A DNA stretch of 64,000 nucleotides from Verrucomicrobiaceae bacterium. GTDB lineage: Bacteria > Verrucomicrobiota > Verrucomicrobiia > Verrucomicrobiales > Verrucomicrobiaceae. Where the stretch lies: positions 1 to 64,000 of the forward strand of contig JADJPW010000009.1 in assembly GCA_016713035.1 (NCBI GenBank), read 5' to 3'. Below, piece by piece: positions 9,786-19,435 of this stretch (positions are counted from its first letter, which is position 1; each line of letters opens with the position of its first letter). The notes below the pieces were generated by a model that was not told the DNA's origin, ran no database searches, and saw only the letters and a list, made by a program, of their open reading frames with translations. Position numbers and translations under genes: made by a program.

Positions 9786-11167
9786 TCATTTTTTGGCTCG
9801 GAAGCTCGGCGCTGTGATGCCGTGCACGGCTTTGGCGATGAGTGCCTCCACTCCGGAGGCAAAGCGTGTGGGGCGGGCGTAATAGATCATGGCACCGCCG
9901 CCTTCGTAGCCACCTTCTTGCCAGACACGCTGGGAGGGGATGTAGCATGGCACATCGTTCGTGTAGGCATTCACCCAGGTGCGTGCAGGGGTCGAACTCG
10001 CGTTTAAAGCGTAGGCTGTAGTCCACGACGACTTCGCCGGGCAGATTGATGACGAGTAGATCCTGGCCATAGTGCCATGTCTGGACGGTGTAGGGCAGAG
10101 CGGAGGGGATTTGATCGCCTTTGGCTAAGATGGCGAGGTGCATGCGTGCGTGGCGTGCGATCCATTTGTTTTTATCGGTGGTGAGGGTTTCCCATTCTTG
10201 CTGAGTGGGTGCTTTGTCATAGGGCAGATGGATTTCACGCGTGGCGCAGGTGAGTGGGCCGCTGACGGTCTGCATGGGCTGGTGAACGAGGGTGGCGAGC
10301 TCGCGGGCGATGCTGGTGCCGTGCTGCTCGGCACGGCCGGGCTGACTACGGGGATAGGGATTCTGGTCTGCGCCACAGCCGATGGCCATGAGGCAGACGC
10401 TGCCGGGGAAGCGTGCCTGCATTTCTACGCGGGCGCTGCCAGCCCAGTCGCCGTGGATCGTGTTTGTGCTGTAAGTGGTGCAGTGGCAGGCGTAGCTGGC
10501 ATGGGTGGCGAGGAGGCGCTTTCCATCGACACTTTTCACGCGGAGCAGCGGGAGGGAGCGGTCTGTGGGGCCGTTGAAATTGGGGGCGTTTTGTAGAGTG
10601 CCTTCTTTGGAGCGCAGGCGGCGATTGAGGCCGAAGTAGGCTTTGCCTTCGCTGCGGTCGAGCCGTGCGGGCCTCGAGTTTTCCCATGCATTTGTCACGG
10701 CTTGGACGATCCAGGTCGTGAGGTCTTCGGTGTAGCGATGGACGTTCTCACTGTGCTCGGGGCTGAGATCGGTGCCAAAGAGATTGGTGAGCACGCCTTC
10801 GAGCATGGGGGCACAATGCGTGTGAGGAGTGTAGCGCGAGGCGCTCATCTGCGATGGTTTTACCCGCAGCGGCGAGTCGGCGCAGCACCTCGGCTCGGAG
10901 GGTGGCGGGGACGCCGCAGTTATCGACGGTGATGATGACGGCAGGTGGCTCATCTTTCCACTGGAGCACCAGCGCGGCAGCCTGGATGCGCTGGGTGATT
11001 TTTTCATACTCGGTGGTACGGCTGCCGTAGCCACTGAGGCGGACGGGGTAGGCTGGTGTGATGTCCACAGCGGCAGCGCCTGCTCGCCAGTGAGTGTTTT
11101 CTTGCCCAGGGAGTGTGGTGCTGATGAAGCTAAAAAGCAGCAGGAGCGGGAGGAGGTGTCTGCGCAT
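9786..11167 (-). CDS. Neutral/alkaline ceramidase-like secreted hydrolase (two frameshifts)
   Basis: The product starts with a signal peptide (MRRHLLPLLLLFSFISTTLP) and continues WRAGAAAVDITPAYPVRLSGY, the N-terminal signature of the neutral/alkaline non-lysosomal ceramidase family. Later segments include HTHCAPMLEG (the zinc-binding His region), QARFPGSVCLMAIGCGADQN and YTNDVPCYIPSQRVWQEGGY, the last typical of the family C-terminal half. The family cleaves the N-acyl bond of ceramide, but bacterial paralogues of this length have mostly unknown substrates. The reading frame changes near 10825 and again near 9990. Both sides continue the family pattern without loss, so one gene of about 460 residues is intended. 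Confidence 0.75.
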
Positions 11168-11239
11168 AAGAACGCCATTTTGCCTGAAATGGAGCATTTC
11201 TGGCAAGCATGAAATACGGCTTCTGCACAAAGGCGGGCC

Positions 11240-11937
11240 TCAGGCCTGGATGGTGTAACGGGTGCGGCGGCTATTGAGCCAGCGCACGCCGAACATGTCC
11301 ATGGTGGCCCTTAGGGCACGATTCCCGAAGCCGTATTTGCTGACGCCGCTGACGCGGGGGCGGTGGTTCACAGGCATCTCGGTGACGCGCCAGCCCATGT
11401 TGCGAATGAGGGCGGGGATGAAGCGGTGCATGCCATTGAAGAGCAGCAGCGCCTCACGGCAGTCACGGCGCATGATTTTGAGAGTGCAGCCGGTGTCACG
11501 CACGCCGTCTCCGACGAAGCGGCCACGCACGGCATTGGCGATGCGGCTTTGCAGGCGCTTGAAGGCGGTGTCCTTCCGCCGTGCGCGGTAGCCGCAGACG
11601 AGGTCCCAGCCCTGCTGGAGCATGGTGAGCATGGCGGGGATGTCTGCGGGGTCGTTTTGTAGATCGCCATCGAGCGTGGCGATGATTTCGCCGCGTGCTT
11701 GGTGGATGCCGGCGTGCATGGCGGCACTCTGGCCGCTGTTTTTTTCCAGGCGCAGCACCCGCACGCGGGGACCGCCGGGGATGTTCTTGAGCGTGGCGTC
11801 CGTGCTGCCATCATCGACGAAGACGATTTCATCTCACGCCCGGTTAGAGCTGCGTCGATCTGGCGCTGGAGCTCTGCCACATTGCCCTCCTCATTATAAA
11901 GAGGGACGACGATGGAGATGGCGGGATTTTCGGGCAT
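11240..11937 (-). CDS. Family 2 glycosyltransferase, dolichol-phosphate-mannose-synthase-like (one frameshift)
   Basis: The N-terminus reads ISIVVPLYNEEGNVAELQRQ, the start of a GT-A nucleotide-sugar-binding domain. After a frame change near 11832 it continues EIVFVDDGSTD, RVLRLEKNSGQSAAMHAGI and ATLDGDLQNDP (the DxD region), GWDLVCGYRARRKD and RVSGVSKYGFGNR. Restoring one G in GAGATG (GAGGATG) joins the two frames. The product of about 232 residues lacks C-terminal membrane helices. It would transfer a sugar to polyprenyl phosphate. The next gene (11947-13525) is an ArnT/PMT-like membrane glycosyltransferase of the kind that uses such lipid-linked sugars, so they probably form one operon. 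Confidence 0.85.
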
Positions 11938-11946
11938 GCGGGGGCG

Positions 11947-13525
11947 CTACAAATCGGGCGGTCGATAGTCGTGGCAAGAAAAGATTTTCAGCCATCGCAC
12001 CTCATTTCCCGCATGCATCACGCGGGCCACGGATAGCAGTTCCCAGCCAGCAAAATGCCTCGCCAGAGCGGTGGGCGGGGCCGCCGCCGCTGGATCATCG
12101 GTGATGAAGATGGCATCCTGGCTGCGGAAGTCACTTTTCCCGTCCTGGCGGCATCGTAGCGAGGCAAAAGGCATACGGGTGCCCCCAGGAGCCATCTTGG
12201 AGGGCATGGACGCGTGGAGAGGCCAAAGTGGGCTGGAGCACGCCGGGACCGGCTTTTTGGTAAAACTCTAGTGCAGCGGCGAGTTGGCCATTTTCCGCGA
12301 TAATGAAGCTCGGCGTGCCTTGGCGGCTCTGGGCCACTTTTTCCACCGCTGTGTCCAAAAGCCGCGCGGACTCACGCCAGCCGTACATGGCCGCATTCGG
12401 GTCTGAGCTGAAAAACCGCGCCCAATCCGTCTGCGCCGCCATGCGTGGGGCCAAATCCCAGCCCAGGCCGAGTGTGCGCGGCAGATCACTTCGGATGAGG
12501 AGCACACTTTGTAACCCGGCGAGCACGAGCGCGGTCGTGCGGAGGCTGATTTTTTGCTCCACTGGCAGCGCCCCAAAGACTGCCGCCTGATGCGCCAGCA
12601 CCACTGCCGCAGGCACTAGCCACGCCGCACTACCCGTATCCGGCCAGGCCAAGCGTGGGCCATAGAGTAGATCCAGCAGCGCCATCGGCAGCAGACAGCC
12701 CAGGGGCAGAGCCCGCATACCTGCCAGCACGAGCTGGGGTGCCACCTGCCGCGTGAGCAGCACGAGCAGCATCAGGATCAGCGGTGATGCCATCACCACC
12801 CAGCGTAGGAAATTCGGCGCTACAGCCACGACTGGCCACAGGGCCGCGTTTTCCAGCACTGGCCAGCCATTGCGCCACTGTGCAAGGAACCAGAATGTCA
12901 CCGCCGCACTCCAAAACGCCGTGATGATCCAAAATCCAGGGAACCGCAGGTGATGCCGCAGCCGCTTGGGCCATGCCAGTGCGCAGACGATGCCGAGCAG
13001 CAGTCCCAAGCCAGGCGGCGCTGTCAGTGCCGCGCCCGCTGCGCATGCTCCCACGGCCCACCAGCCCCAATGCAGCGGATGCGCATGCAGCAGGGCCATC
13101 CGCAGGCATAGCAGCGCCATGGCAGTGAAGAAAAACATCAATGTGCCCGGCGTCAGCGTCAGCGCGGCCAGATTAAAAGCGGGCAGCACATTCAGCGCCA
13201 CGACAGCCCAGCCCGCCACCATCGGATCAAAGAGGCCACGGGCGAAACGCCACACCGCCAGGGATGCCAGCAGCGCCAGCAACGGCGCCGCACAGCGCAC
13301 GCCGAACTCATTCATGCCGAAGACCGCCGCGCCAGCCCGCGCTAGCAGTGGCACGAGCACCCCACCGCCATCCGTCCACGCAGGCCAGCCGCGCCCCGCA
13401 CTGAGCGCCGCAAAGGCCTCCTGCGGCGAGAGTTCCACCGTCGGCAACAGCGCCCAGCGCCAGAGCGTGAGCAGACCGAGTCCGATGAATAGAAAGCGCT
13501 GGCGCTGCATGGTGTGTATGCCCAT
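11947..13525 (-). CDS. ArnT/PMT-like integral membrane glycosyltransferase (frameshifted C-terminus)
   Basis: A polytopic membrane protein of about 525 residues. The first segment reads LFIGLGLLTLWRWALLPTVE, followed by the conserved loop SPQEAFAALSAGRGW, which corresponds to the acidic first periplasmic loop of the GT39/GT83 superfamily. Roughly ten further hydrophobic stretches follow. The soluble tail is broken: the open frame stops at 12131, but the family-like tail KSDFRSQDAIFITDD...EVRWLKIFSCHDYRP runs in another frame to 11947. Two missing G bases near 12144 and 12164 would restore it. It likely transfers a sugar from the lipid carrier made by the adjacent GT2 enzyme. The start at 13525 could also be the ATG at 13510. 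Confidence 0.8.
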
Positions 13526-13579
13526 TGAATAGAGTCTCCACGTCGCCTGTCAAAGTGCCGCTCTCATCTTGCCACTCTC

Positions 13580-14295
13580 ATGAAACGCCCTCCTTCTCCT
13601 CACCCTGCTCGCCCGTCATCATCCCTGCTTCCATCCATGCCGAGGATGCCAAACCGAAGACCGCGCAGGAAATCCTCGAAATCGTCCAGCTCAGCTACGC
13701 CCTGCAAAATCATAGAATGACCGGCGCCCTGCGTGATGATGCCACAGGCCGACAAGAATCGATGGAACTCACCATGGAGAAGCGCGTGATGCGCTTCCGC
13801 TTTGCCAATCCAGGCCAGATCATCCACCTGGATATGAATCCCCGCCCCGCCGTGCTCTATGAAGTGAAATCTGGCGGTAGCCAAGTCGTCCCGGCCTCCA
13901 AGCATGCGGACTACATCCGTGGCATGACTCTAAACTATCTCGATCTCTCGCTGAAATTCCTCTATTGGCCGAAACCGCAGCTCCTCGGTGAAAAACGTGT
14001 CAGTTTGCAGAAATGCTGGCTCGTCCGAGTCTCCAATCCCATCGTGGAAGGCCCCTATCACACCGTGGACATCTACGTCCACCAGGGCAGTGGCGGTGCC
14101 GCCAAAATGGAAGCCTACGACCGCAATGGAAAGCTCGTGAAGCGATTTGAAGTCACCAAGGTCCAGAAAATCAAAGGCCCGGATGGCCGTGAGGCCACTG
14201 CGCTGAAGGAAATGAAGATCGAGACTTACAATCCATTCAATGGAGAGCGCAAAGGCCGCACTTACATGACCATGGATACCCCGCAGCAGAAGTGA
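13580..14295 (+). CDS. LolA-like exported outer-membrane lipoprotein-sorting protein (frame disturbed in signal peptide)
   Basis: The mature region (AEDAKPKTAQEILEIVQLSY, then GQIIHLDMNPRPAVLYEV, WLVRVSNP, YHTVDIYVHQGSGGAAKMEA) resembles the beta-sheet family of LolA/LolB-type outer-membrane lipoprotein-sorting proteins. That family is common in Verrucomicrobiota as periplasmic proteins. The natural start appears to be the ATG at 13580 with a leucine-rich signal (MKRLLLLTLLA). Two apparent extra C bases (near 13588 and 13622) put it out of frame with the body. A continuous but unnatural frame from 13525 covers the body. The gene overlaps the convergent STAS gene by 34 bp at its 3' end. Confidence 0.7.
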
Positions 14296-14855
14296 TCCTG
14301 CGGGCTGAGCTTCATCAGCTCCTGTGGGCCTGCCGCCGCCAGTTCCTTCTCCAAAAAGTCGATCACGTCGCGGAAGCGACACTCATTTTCCGTGCTCAGG
14401 CTAGAGAGCGTCTGATGCGCATCCAGGATGTGCTGTGCCTGCTCCTCTTTGCAGCCGCTGGCTTCAGCCTCTTCGCACAGTTTTAGCGCAGTGCCTGCCT
14501 GCTCGCGCTCGGCCAACCAGAGCTTCCCTTCGGTATCGAGCTCCAGGATGTGATTGAGCCCTAGACTGGTGAGCAGTTGGACATTCCGCTGGTTCGCGTT
14601 CAGCACGCTGAAGGTGCCCTCTGCGCCAGTTTGTTTCACTTTCAGGGATACCTGCGTCAGCACACCTAGAAAGGTGCTGTCCATCATCGGGCAGCGCTCC
14701 AGATCGACGACGAAGTCACGCACACCTCGTGCCAGCATGCTCAGCAGCGCACTTTTTGCCTGCACGCTGTTTTGGAAGGTGCCTTTGCCATCCACTCGCA
14801 CCCAGAAGACCTTACCGATCATTCCGACGAGGATACGTGAGGCGGCAGCGGGCAT
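14262..14855 (-). CDS. STAS-domain protein (anti-sigma factor antagonist type)
   Basis: A protein of 197 residues. The N-terminal 110 residues form a STAS domain: VFWVRVDGKGTFQNSVQAKS, then RGVRDFVVDLERCPMMDSTF with Ser/Thr at the usual phosphorylation turn (MDSTFLG), then TSLGLNHILEL. The C-terminal part is acidic and charged, with several Cys, and is not typical of SpoIIAA. The family relays partner-switching signals, often to anti-sigma kinases; no such kinase is seen nearby. The ATG at 14855 is preferred over an upstream extension without domain content. The 3' end overlaps the convergent LolA-like gene. Confidence 0.8.
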   Translation of the reverse strand: MPAAASRILVGMIGKVFWVRVDGKGTFQNSVQAKSALLSMLARGVRDFVVDLERCPMMDSTFLGVLTQVSLKVKQTGAEGTFSVLNANQRNVQLLTSLGLNHILELDTEGKLWLAEREQAGTALKLCEEAEASGCKEEQAQHILDAHQTLSSLSTENECRFRDVIDFLEKELAAAGPQELMKLSPQDHFCCGVSMVM

Positions 14856-14887
14856 AGTGGGGGTGGGGTGATCGGAGAGGACAGGGA

Positions 14888-15381
14888 TTAATTCCAGAGA
14901 AAAGATTTTTGACTCACGAGTTCTTCTTTGCCGCGCAGAATGGAGACCTTCCACATCGTCACGCGGCCATTTTTTTGGTATTCCGCACCATTTACCGCTA
15001 ACTCAGTGATGTTCGCACGGCGCACATCTTCGACGACGACTTCTTTGGAGAAGATTTTCAGCCCAGCGTCCGCCAAGCGGTAGTCAAAGCGCACTCTCAC
15101 CGGGCCAGTGCGGTCTGTGAGCTTCCAGAAGATGGTGTAGTAGTGGCCGAAGCGGTTCTTGATCTGCTCCGCCGTCACCGCGCCGTAGAGGAAGTGCTCC
15201 CGCTCGAAATTCACTGCCTGCACCTGGGTCGCTGCGGGCACTCCTGCTTGGAGGTGGTAATCTTCACCTTGGTGATCTTCCCGCCAGGACCTGTGACCGA
15301 GGAGGAGCAGGCACCGAGTACGAGCATCGCCAGCAGCAGTGCTACAGAGCGGAAAAGAGCGGTAAAAGAGACGGGAGACAT
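14888..15381 (-). CDS. Hypothetical exported lipoprotein (one frameshift)
   Basis: The ATG at 15381 gives a lipoprotein signal (FRSVALLLAMLVLGACSSS, lipobox LGAC). The frame breaks near 15259, where one missing T (ATTACC for ATTTACC) would rejoin it to QAGVPAATQVQAVNFEREHF...LFYGAV-type sequence. The rest is YTIFWKLTDRTGPVRVRFDY and ends KEELVSQKSFLW. No family is recognised. The product would be a lipoprotein of about 165 residues. It lies 32 bp upstream of the STAS gene on the same strand and may be co-transcribed with it. Confidence 0.65.
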
Positions 15382-15490
15382 CGCACTCACCTATTGCGGG
15401 AGGCAACTCGCTGTCAACGGAGCCCTTCAGCAGAGAATCGAATTCGCACTACGAGTTGTCTAGGACTAGACCCGTGATTGCGTCAGCAAC

Positions 15491-16243
15491 TCACTTTTTC
15501 TTGGCCGATTCTGCGTTCCACACCTTCAGATCGTCAAAGCTGCCTGTTTTGCCTGCCACGCCGAGTTCGATCTTCGATTTGGTGGCGTGGGCGATGCCAG
15601 AGGACTGCAAATAGGCCATGGACTTGCCGTCGATGCTCACCCGCATCGCATCACCGATGGTTTCGACGAGCAGGGTGTACCATTTACCCGTTTCCAGCTT
15701 TGCGGGGAAGGTGGCTTGGCGTCCGATGAGGAGTTTGGCCACTTCTGCTTTCTTGGCGGGGTCTTTTTTCATCTCGTAGATGTCATTGCGCATGTTGCCA
15801 TCTTTTTCGTCAATGATGGTGATGCCATTGAGGCGGACCTGTGCACGGCAGATGTGGCCGTAGTGGCAGCCAGTGAATTTCCGGTCATCGAACTCCACGT
15901 CGATCATCGTCGCTCCATCGAATTTGATGCGGCATTCGACGATGCTGTCTTGGGTGGGGATTTCTAGGCCGTGGACGGCGGCATGGGCTTTGATGACTTT
16001 GCCATCCGGTGCAGTGCTGTCCACCACCCGCGTCTGGTTGCCTTTGAGCTCGCCGTTTTCAAAGGTGAAGGTGTCCACGACGCGGTGCCAGGGCTTGGCC
16101 GGTGTGGAGGCGGAAAAATCATCCTCGAAGAGCAGTTCTTTCTTCACCGCGATGGGCTTGGAGGGCACTCTGGGCAGGCGTGGTGTGTCTGCGGCAACGG
16201 CGGCAGTGGTGAGGAGCAAGAGGGTGATGATGGTGCGGCGCAT
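15491..16243 (-). CDS. Exported laminin-G-like/DUF1080-type protein
   Basis: A protein of 250 residues with a signal peptide (MRRTIITLLLLTTAAVAADT). The body looks like the concanavalin-like beta-sandwich seen in DUF1080 and LamG proteins: LLFEDDFSASTPAKPWHRVV, a central FDGATMIDVEFDDRKF, GKWYTLLVETIGDAMRVSID and KTGSFDDLKVWNA. Such domains bind or cleave carbohydrate, but no catalytic residues can be assigned. It is transcribed in the same direction as ispG, 45 bp downstream of it. Confidence 0.7.
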   Translation of the reverse strand: MRRTIITLLLLTTAAVAADTPRLPRVPSKPIAVKKELLFEDDFSASTPAKPWHRVVDTFTFENGELKGNQTRVVDSTAPDGKVIKAHAAVHGLEIPTQDSIVECRIKFDGATMIDVEFDDRKFTGCHYGHICRAQVRLNGITIIDEKDGNMRNDIYEMKKDPAKKAEVAKLLIGRQATFPAKLETGKWYTLLVETIGDAMRVSIDGKSMAYLQSSGIAHATKSKIELGVAGKTGSFDDLKVWNAESAKKK

Positions 16244-16288
16244 GGGGTGTGTGGTGGTGAGTGGATTCAGGGTGTGGGCGGACAGGGA

Positions 16289-18061
16289 TCAGGCGGCGGG
16301 GGCATCAAACCAGCGGCCGTGTTCTTGGATAAGGTCGATGAGGCGCTCGACGGCTTCTTCCTCAGGGATATTGAATTTCACGGCGGTCTTGCCGACGTAG
16401 AGATTGATCTTGCCGGGAGCTCCGCCGACGTAGCCGAAGTCTGCATCGGCCATTTCACCAGGGCCATTGACGATGCAGCCCATGACGGCGATGCGTACGC
16501 CTTTGAGGTGGCCCGTGGAGGCGCGGATTTTTTGCGTGGTGGTTTGCAGATTGAAAAGCGTGCGCCCACAACTGGGGCAGGCGACGTAGTCAGTCTTGAA
16601 GATGCGGACGCCGGCGGCTTGGAGGATGTTGTAGCTGATGCGGAAGCTCTGACCGGGTGCTTCCTCACCATTGACGATCACGGCATCGCCGATGCCGTCA
16701 CAAAGAAGGGCTCCGATGTTGGTGGCGGCAAAAAGGAGATTCTCCGTGAAGTCGCCGCTGCCGCCGGAAAAGGTGTCTTTGAGCAAAATGGGGTGTTTTT
16801 CGTCGATTCGGGCCGCGAGGAGGCGAAAAGCGTGAATGGGGTGCAAATCGCAGTTTTCCGCCACGGTGACGAGTTTGGCCTCTGGGGCCGATTGGAGCTC
16901 TGAAATGGCTTTTTCGTCGCGGGGGTCGATTTCGAGCACGCTGGCTGTTTCGAGCACGATTTCCGGCTTGTAGTCACCGAGCTTGTCGAGCTTATGCGCG
17001 ACGGCGTCCCACTTTTTCTGCGTGGTGAAGACGGGCACGGTGGCTCCCGCGCCGATGTCGATGCCATCCACGCTGATGCGCTGGCTGGCACGGCGGCTGT
17101 AACTGAAGGCATCATAGCTGGCAGCGGTTGAGCTGCCTGCGAGGCCTGTTTTTTCGATGCGGCGGGCACATTCGGTGAGCTGCTGAGCGACAGGGATCTC
17201 AAAGATGGCATCCTCCGTCAAAGAGACGCGGATGGTGTCACCGATGCCGTCTGCGAGCAGCGATCCGATGCCGATGGCGCTTTTGATGCGGCCATCTTCG
17301 CCGTCGCCGGCCTCCGTGACGCCGAGGTGGATGGGATAGTTCCAGTCGGAGCCAAGTTGGTTCAAATGAGCGACGAGCAAGCGATAGGCCTCGATCATGA
17401 CCTTCGGATTGCTGGCCTTCATGGAGAAGAGAAAATTATGGTAGCCCTGCGAGCGGGCGATGCGGGCGAATTCGAGAGCGCTCTCCACCATGCCGAGCGG
17501 CGTATCGCCCCAGCGGTTCATGATGCGGTCGCTGAGGCTGCCGTGATTGGTGCCGATGCGCATGGCGCGGCCCAGGCGGAGGCACTCCTTCACCAGCGGG
17601 ATGAATTGCTCCTCCATGTAGGCCACCTCGGCGGCGTATTCTTCATCCGTGTATTCTTTGACGGCGAATTTCTTTTTGTCGGCGTAATTGCCGGGGTTCA
17701 CGCGGACTTTTTCGACCCACTTCACGGCCTCCATGGCCGCATCGGGCTTGAAATGGATGTCGGCGACCAGCGGAACGCCACACCCGGCAGCGCGGATGCC
17801 ATCGCGGATGTGCTGTAAATTTTCTGCGATGAGGCGTGTCTGCGCGGTGACACGGACGATCTGACAGCCTGCCTCTGCGAGAGCGAGCGCTTCTTTGACA
17901 CAGGCTGCAGCATCACGCGTGTCGCTGGTGAGCATGCTCTGCACCACCACCGGGGCACCGCCCCCGATCTGGACGGGGCCGACGCTGACAGGGCGCGTTT
18001 CACGGCGCTGGTAGTGGTAGAGATCGGGGCAGTAGCGGAGCTGGGAGGCGGTCGAGGACAT
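16289..18061 (-). CDS. ispG: 4-hydroxy-3-methylbut-2-enyl diphosphate synthase, long form
   Basis: IspG (GcpE) carries out the penultimate step of the MEP isoprenoid pathway, converting MEcPP to HMBPP with a [4Fe-4S] cluster. The N-terminal TIM-barrel half shows RRETRPVSVGPVQIGGGAPV, VQSMLTSDTRD, VPLVADIHFKPDAAM and VRVNPGNYADKKK. The C-terminal half has the cluster cysteines in CPSCGRTLF and GCIVNGPGEMADADFGYVGG. The protein is 590 residues, against about 370 in E. coli, because of a large insertion in the middle (about 275-430). This is the long form known from plants, chlamydiae and Bacteroidetes. The start at 18061 (MSSTASQLRYCPDLYHYQRR) is chosen because upstream codons have no family similarity. 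It is divergent from htrA-like gene 18177. Confidence 0.95.
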   Translation of the reverse strand: MSSTASQLRYCPDLYHYQRRETRPVSVGPVQIGGGAPVVVQSMLTSDTRDAAACVKEALALAEAGCQIVRVTAQTRLIAENLQHIRDGIRAAGCGVPLVADIHFKPDAAMEAVKWVEKVRVNPGNYADKKKFAVKEYTDEEYAAEVAYMEEQFIPLVKECLRLGRAMRIGTNHGSLSDRIMNRWGDTPLGMVESALEFARIARSQGYHNFLFSMKASNPKVMIEAYRLLVAHLNQLGSDWNYPIHLGVTEAGDGEDGRIKSAIGIGSLLADGIGDTIRVSLTEDAIFEIPVAQQLTECARRIEKTGLAGSSTAASYDAFSYSRRASQRISVDGIDIGAGATVPVFTTQKKWDAVAHKLDKLGDYKPEIVLETASVLEIDPRDEKAISELQSAPEAKLVTVAENCDLHPIHAFRLLAARIDEKHPILLKDTFSGGSGDFTENLLFAATNIGALLCDGIGDAVIVNGEEAPGQSFRISYNILQAAGVRIFKTDYVACPSCGRTLFNLQTTTQKIRASTGHLKGVRIAVMGCIVNGPGEMADADFGYVGGAPGKINLYVGKTAVKFNIPEEEAVERLIDLIQEHGRWFDAPAA

Positions 18062-18176
18062 GCAGAGGTGCGAAGAATGGCGGCGATGGGCGAATTGGCA
18101 AGCACGGCGGGCTATGCCTTGTGGCTTGAAGATGGCCGGTGGCGACGCACCATGCCCGGACTCACACACAATCTGA

Positions 18177-19427
18177 ATGGAACTCGTCCGCCGCCTTTTC
18201 GTCGCCGCAGCCATCCTCGCCATCAGCGCGGGGCTGTATCTCATGTCACGCGGCACCGGGGAGCCCTATGGTCTGCCGCACCTCGTCGATGGGCGGCGTC
18301 CGCCGGAGTCTGGTAAACTGGCACCGAAGCTCGATGTGACCAATCTGGACCTGATGCGGCGGATGAGTGATGACTTCGCCACCCTGGCAGAAAAGATCAT
18401 GCCCTGCGTGGTCAGCATCAATACGCAGACAGAGCGGCCCCGCGTGATGCTGGACCCGCTCTACGGCTTCGTCGCCGGTGCAGAGGTGATGCCTGGGCAG
18501 GGCTCGGGCGTGATCATCAGCAATGACGGGCTGATCATTACCAATTACCATGTGGTGCAAAATGTGGCCCTCCGTTCCGTCATTACCCAGGACCGGACAC
18601 GGTATGACACAGTGCGGATCGTCAACTTTGATGCGGAGCGTGATGTCGCCTTGCTGAAGATCGACAGCACCAAGCATGACTTCCCCGCCCTGCGCTTTGC
18701 GAACTCGGATCAGGCCCGTGTCGGGCAGATCGTCTTCGCGGCGGGCAATCCCTTTGGTCTCGGCGGCAGCCTCACACAGGGCATCATCAACGCCCGCGAC
18801 CGCCAGCTCAGTGAGAGCACGCTCGACTTCTTCCAGACAGATGCAGTCATCAATCCCGGCAACAGCGGCGGCCCCCTCGTCGATCTGAATGGTGAGGTCG
18901 TCGGCATCAATACGCTCATCTTTTACCGTGGAGATGAGAAAGTCCGTGCCTGGCAGGGCATCGGCCTCGCGATCCCCTCCAATGATGTGAAAAACTGGGT
19001 CGATGCCGTGCTAGCAAAGCAGCGCAGCCAAGCGCAAGCAGATGCCGCCGCCGGACTCGCCGTGCTGGGACGCGGCTACCTCGGCATCGAGGTGCGCAGC
19101 GAGCCCATCCCCATCAATCCCCTAGCCTGGGATGGTGCCAACATCGGTGCCTACGTGACCGACATTGATCCGAACTCGCCCGCCGCCGTCGCCGGCCTTC
19201 AGGCAGGCGATGTCATCACCCGATTCCAGGGCATGGCATTCCGCTCCCCGCGCGATCTACTCCTCGTCATACGCACGCAGCCCGTAGGCAGTCAGGTAAA
19301 GCTCGACTTCATCCGTGGACAAAAAGTCATGGAGGTGAATGCCAAGCTCCAGTCCCGGCCAGACATGCAGATGCCCGAAAGCAGCCCATCCCCTGCCCCG
19401 ACGAGCCCCGCGCCTACACAGAAGTAA
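18177..19427 (+). CDS. HtrA/Deg-family periplasmic serine protease
   Basis: A protein of 416 residues with an uncleaved or signal-type N-terminal segment (LFVAAAILAISAGLYLMS). The trypsin-like domain holds the full triad: His125 (TNYHVV), Asp156 (ERDVALLKI) and Ser230 (NPGNSGGPL). A single PDZ domain follows (GYLGIEV...VTDIDPNSPAAVAGLQAGDV), and the protein ends in a Pro/Ser tail. One PDZ and a membrane anchor make it closer to DegS than to DegP in layout. It would degrade or sense misfolded envelope proteins. It is divergent from ispG with 115 bp between the starts. Confidence 0.93.
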   Translation: MELVRRLFVAAAILAISAGLYLMSRGTGEPYGLPHLVDGRRPPESGKLAPKLDVTNLDLMRRMSDDFATLAEKIMPCVVSINTQTERPRVMLDPLYGFVAGAEVMPGQGSGVIISNDGLIITNYHVVQNVALRSVITQDRTRYDTVRIVNFDAERDVALLKIDSTKHDFPALRFANSDQARVGQIVFAAGNPFGLGGSLTQGIINARDRQLSESTLDFFQTDAVINPGNSGGPLVDLNGEVVGINTLIFYRGDEKVRAWQGIGLAIPSNDVKNWVDAVLAKQRSQAQADAAAGLAVLGRGYLGIEVRSEPIPINPLAWDGANIGAYVTDIDPNSPAAVAGLQAGDVITRFQGMAFRSPRDLLLVIRTQPVGSQVKLDFIRGQKVMEVNAKLQSRPDMQMPESSPSPAPTSPAPTQK

Positions 19428-19435
19428 GCCTCCCC

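Noticed and set aside
15458..15471. Short inverted repeat GTCTAG-GA-CTAGAC between a lipoprotein and a DUF1080-type gene
   Set aside because: The arms are 6 bp with a 2-bp loop and no T-run; too weak to call a terminator.
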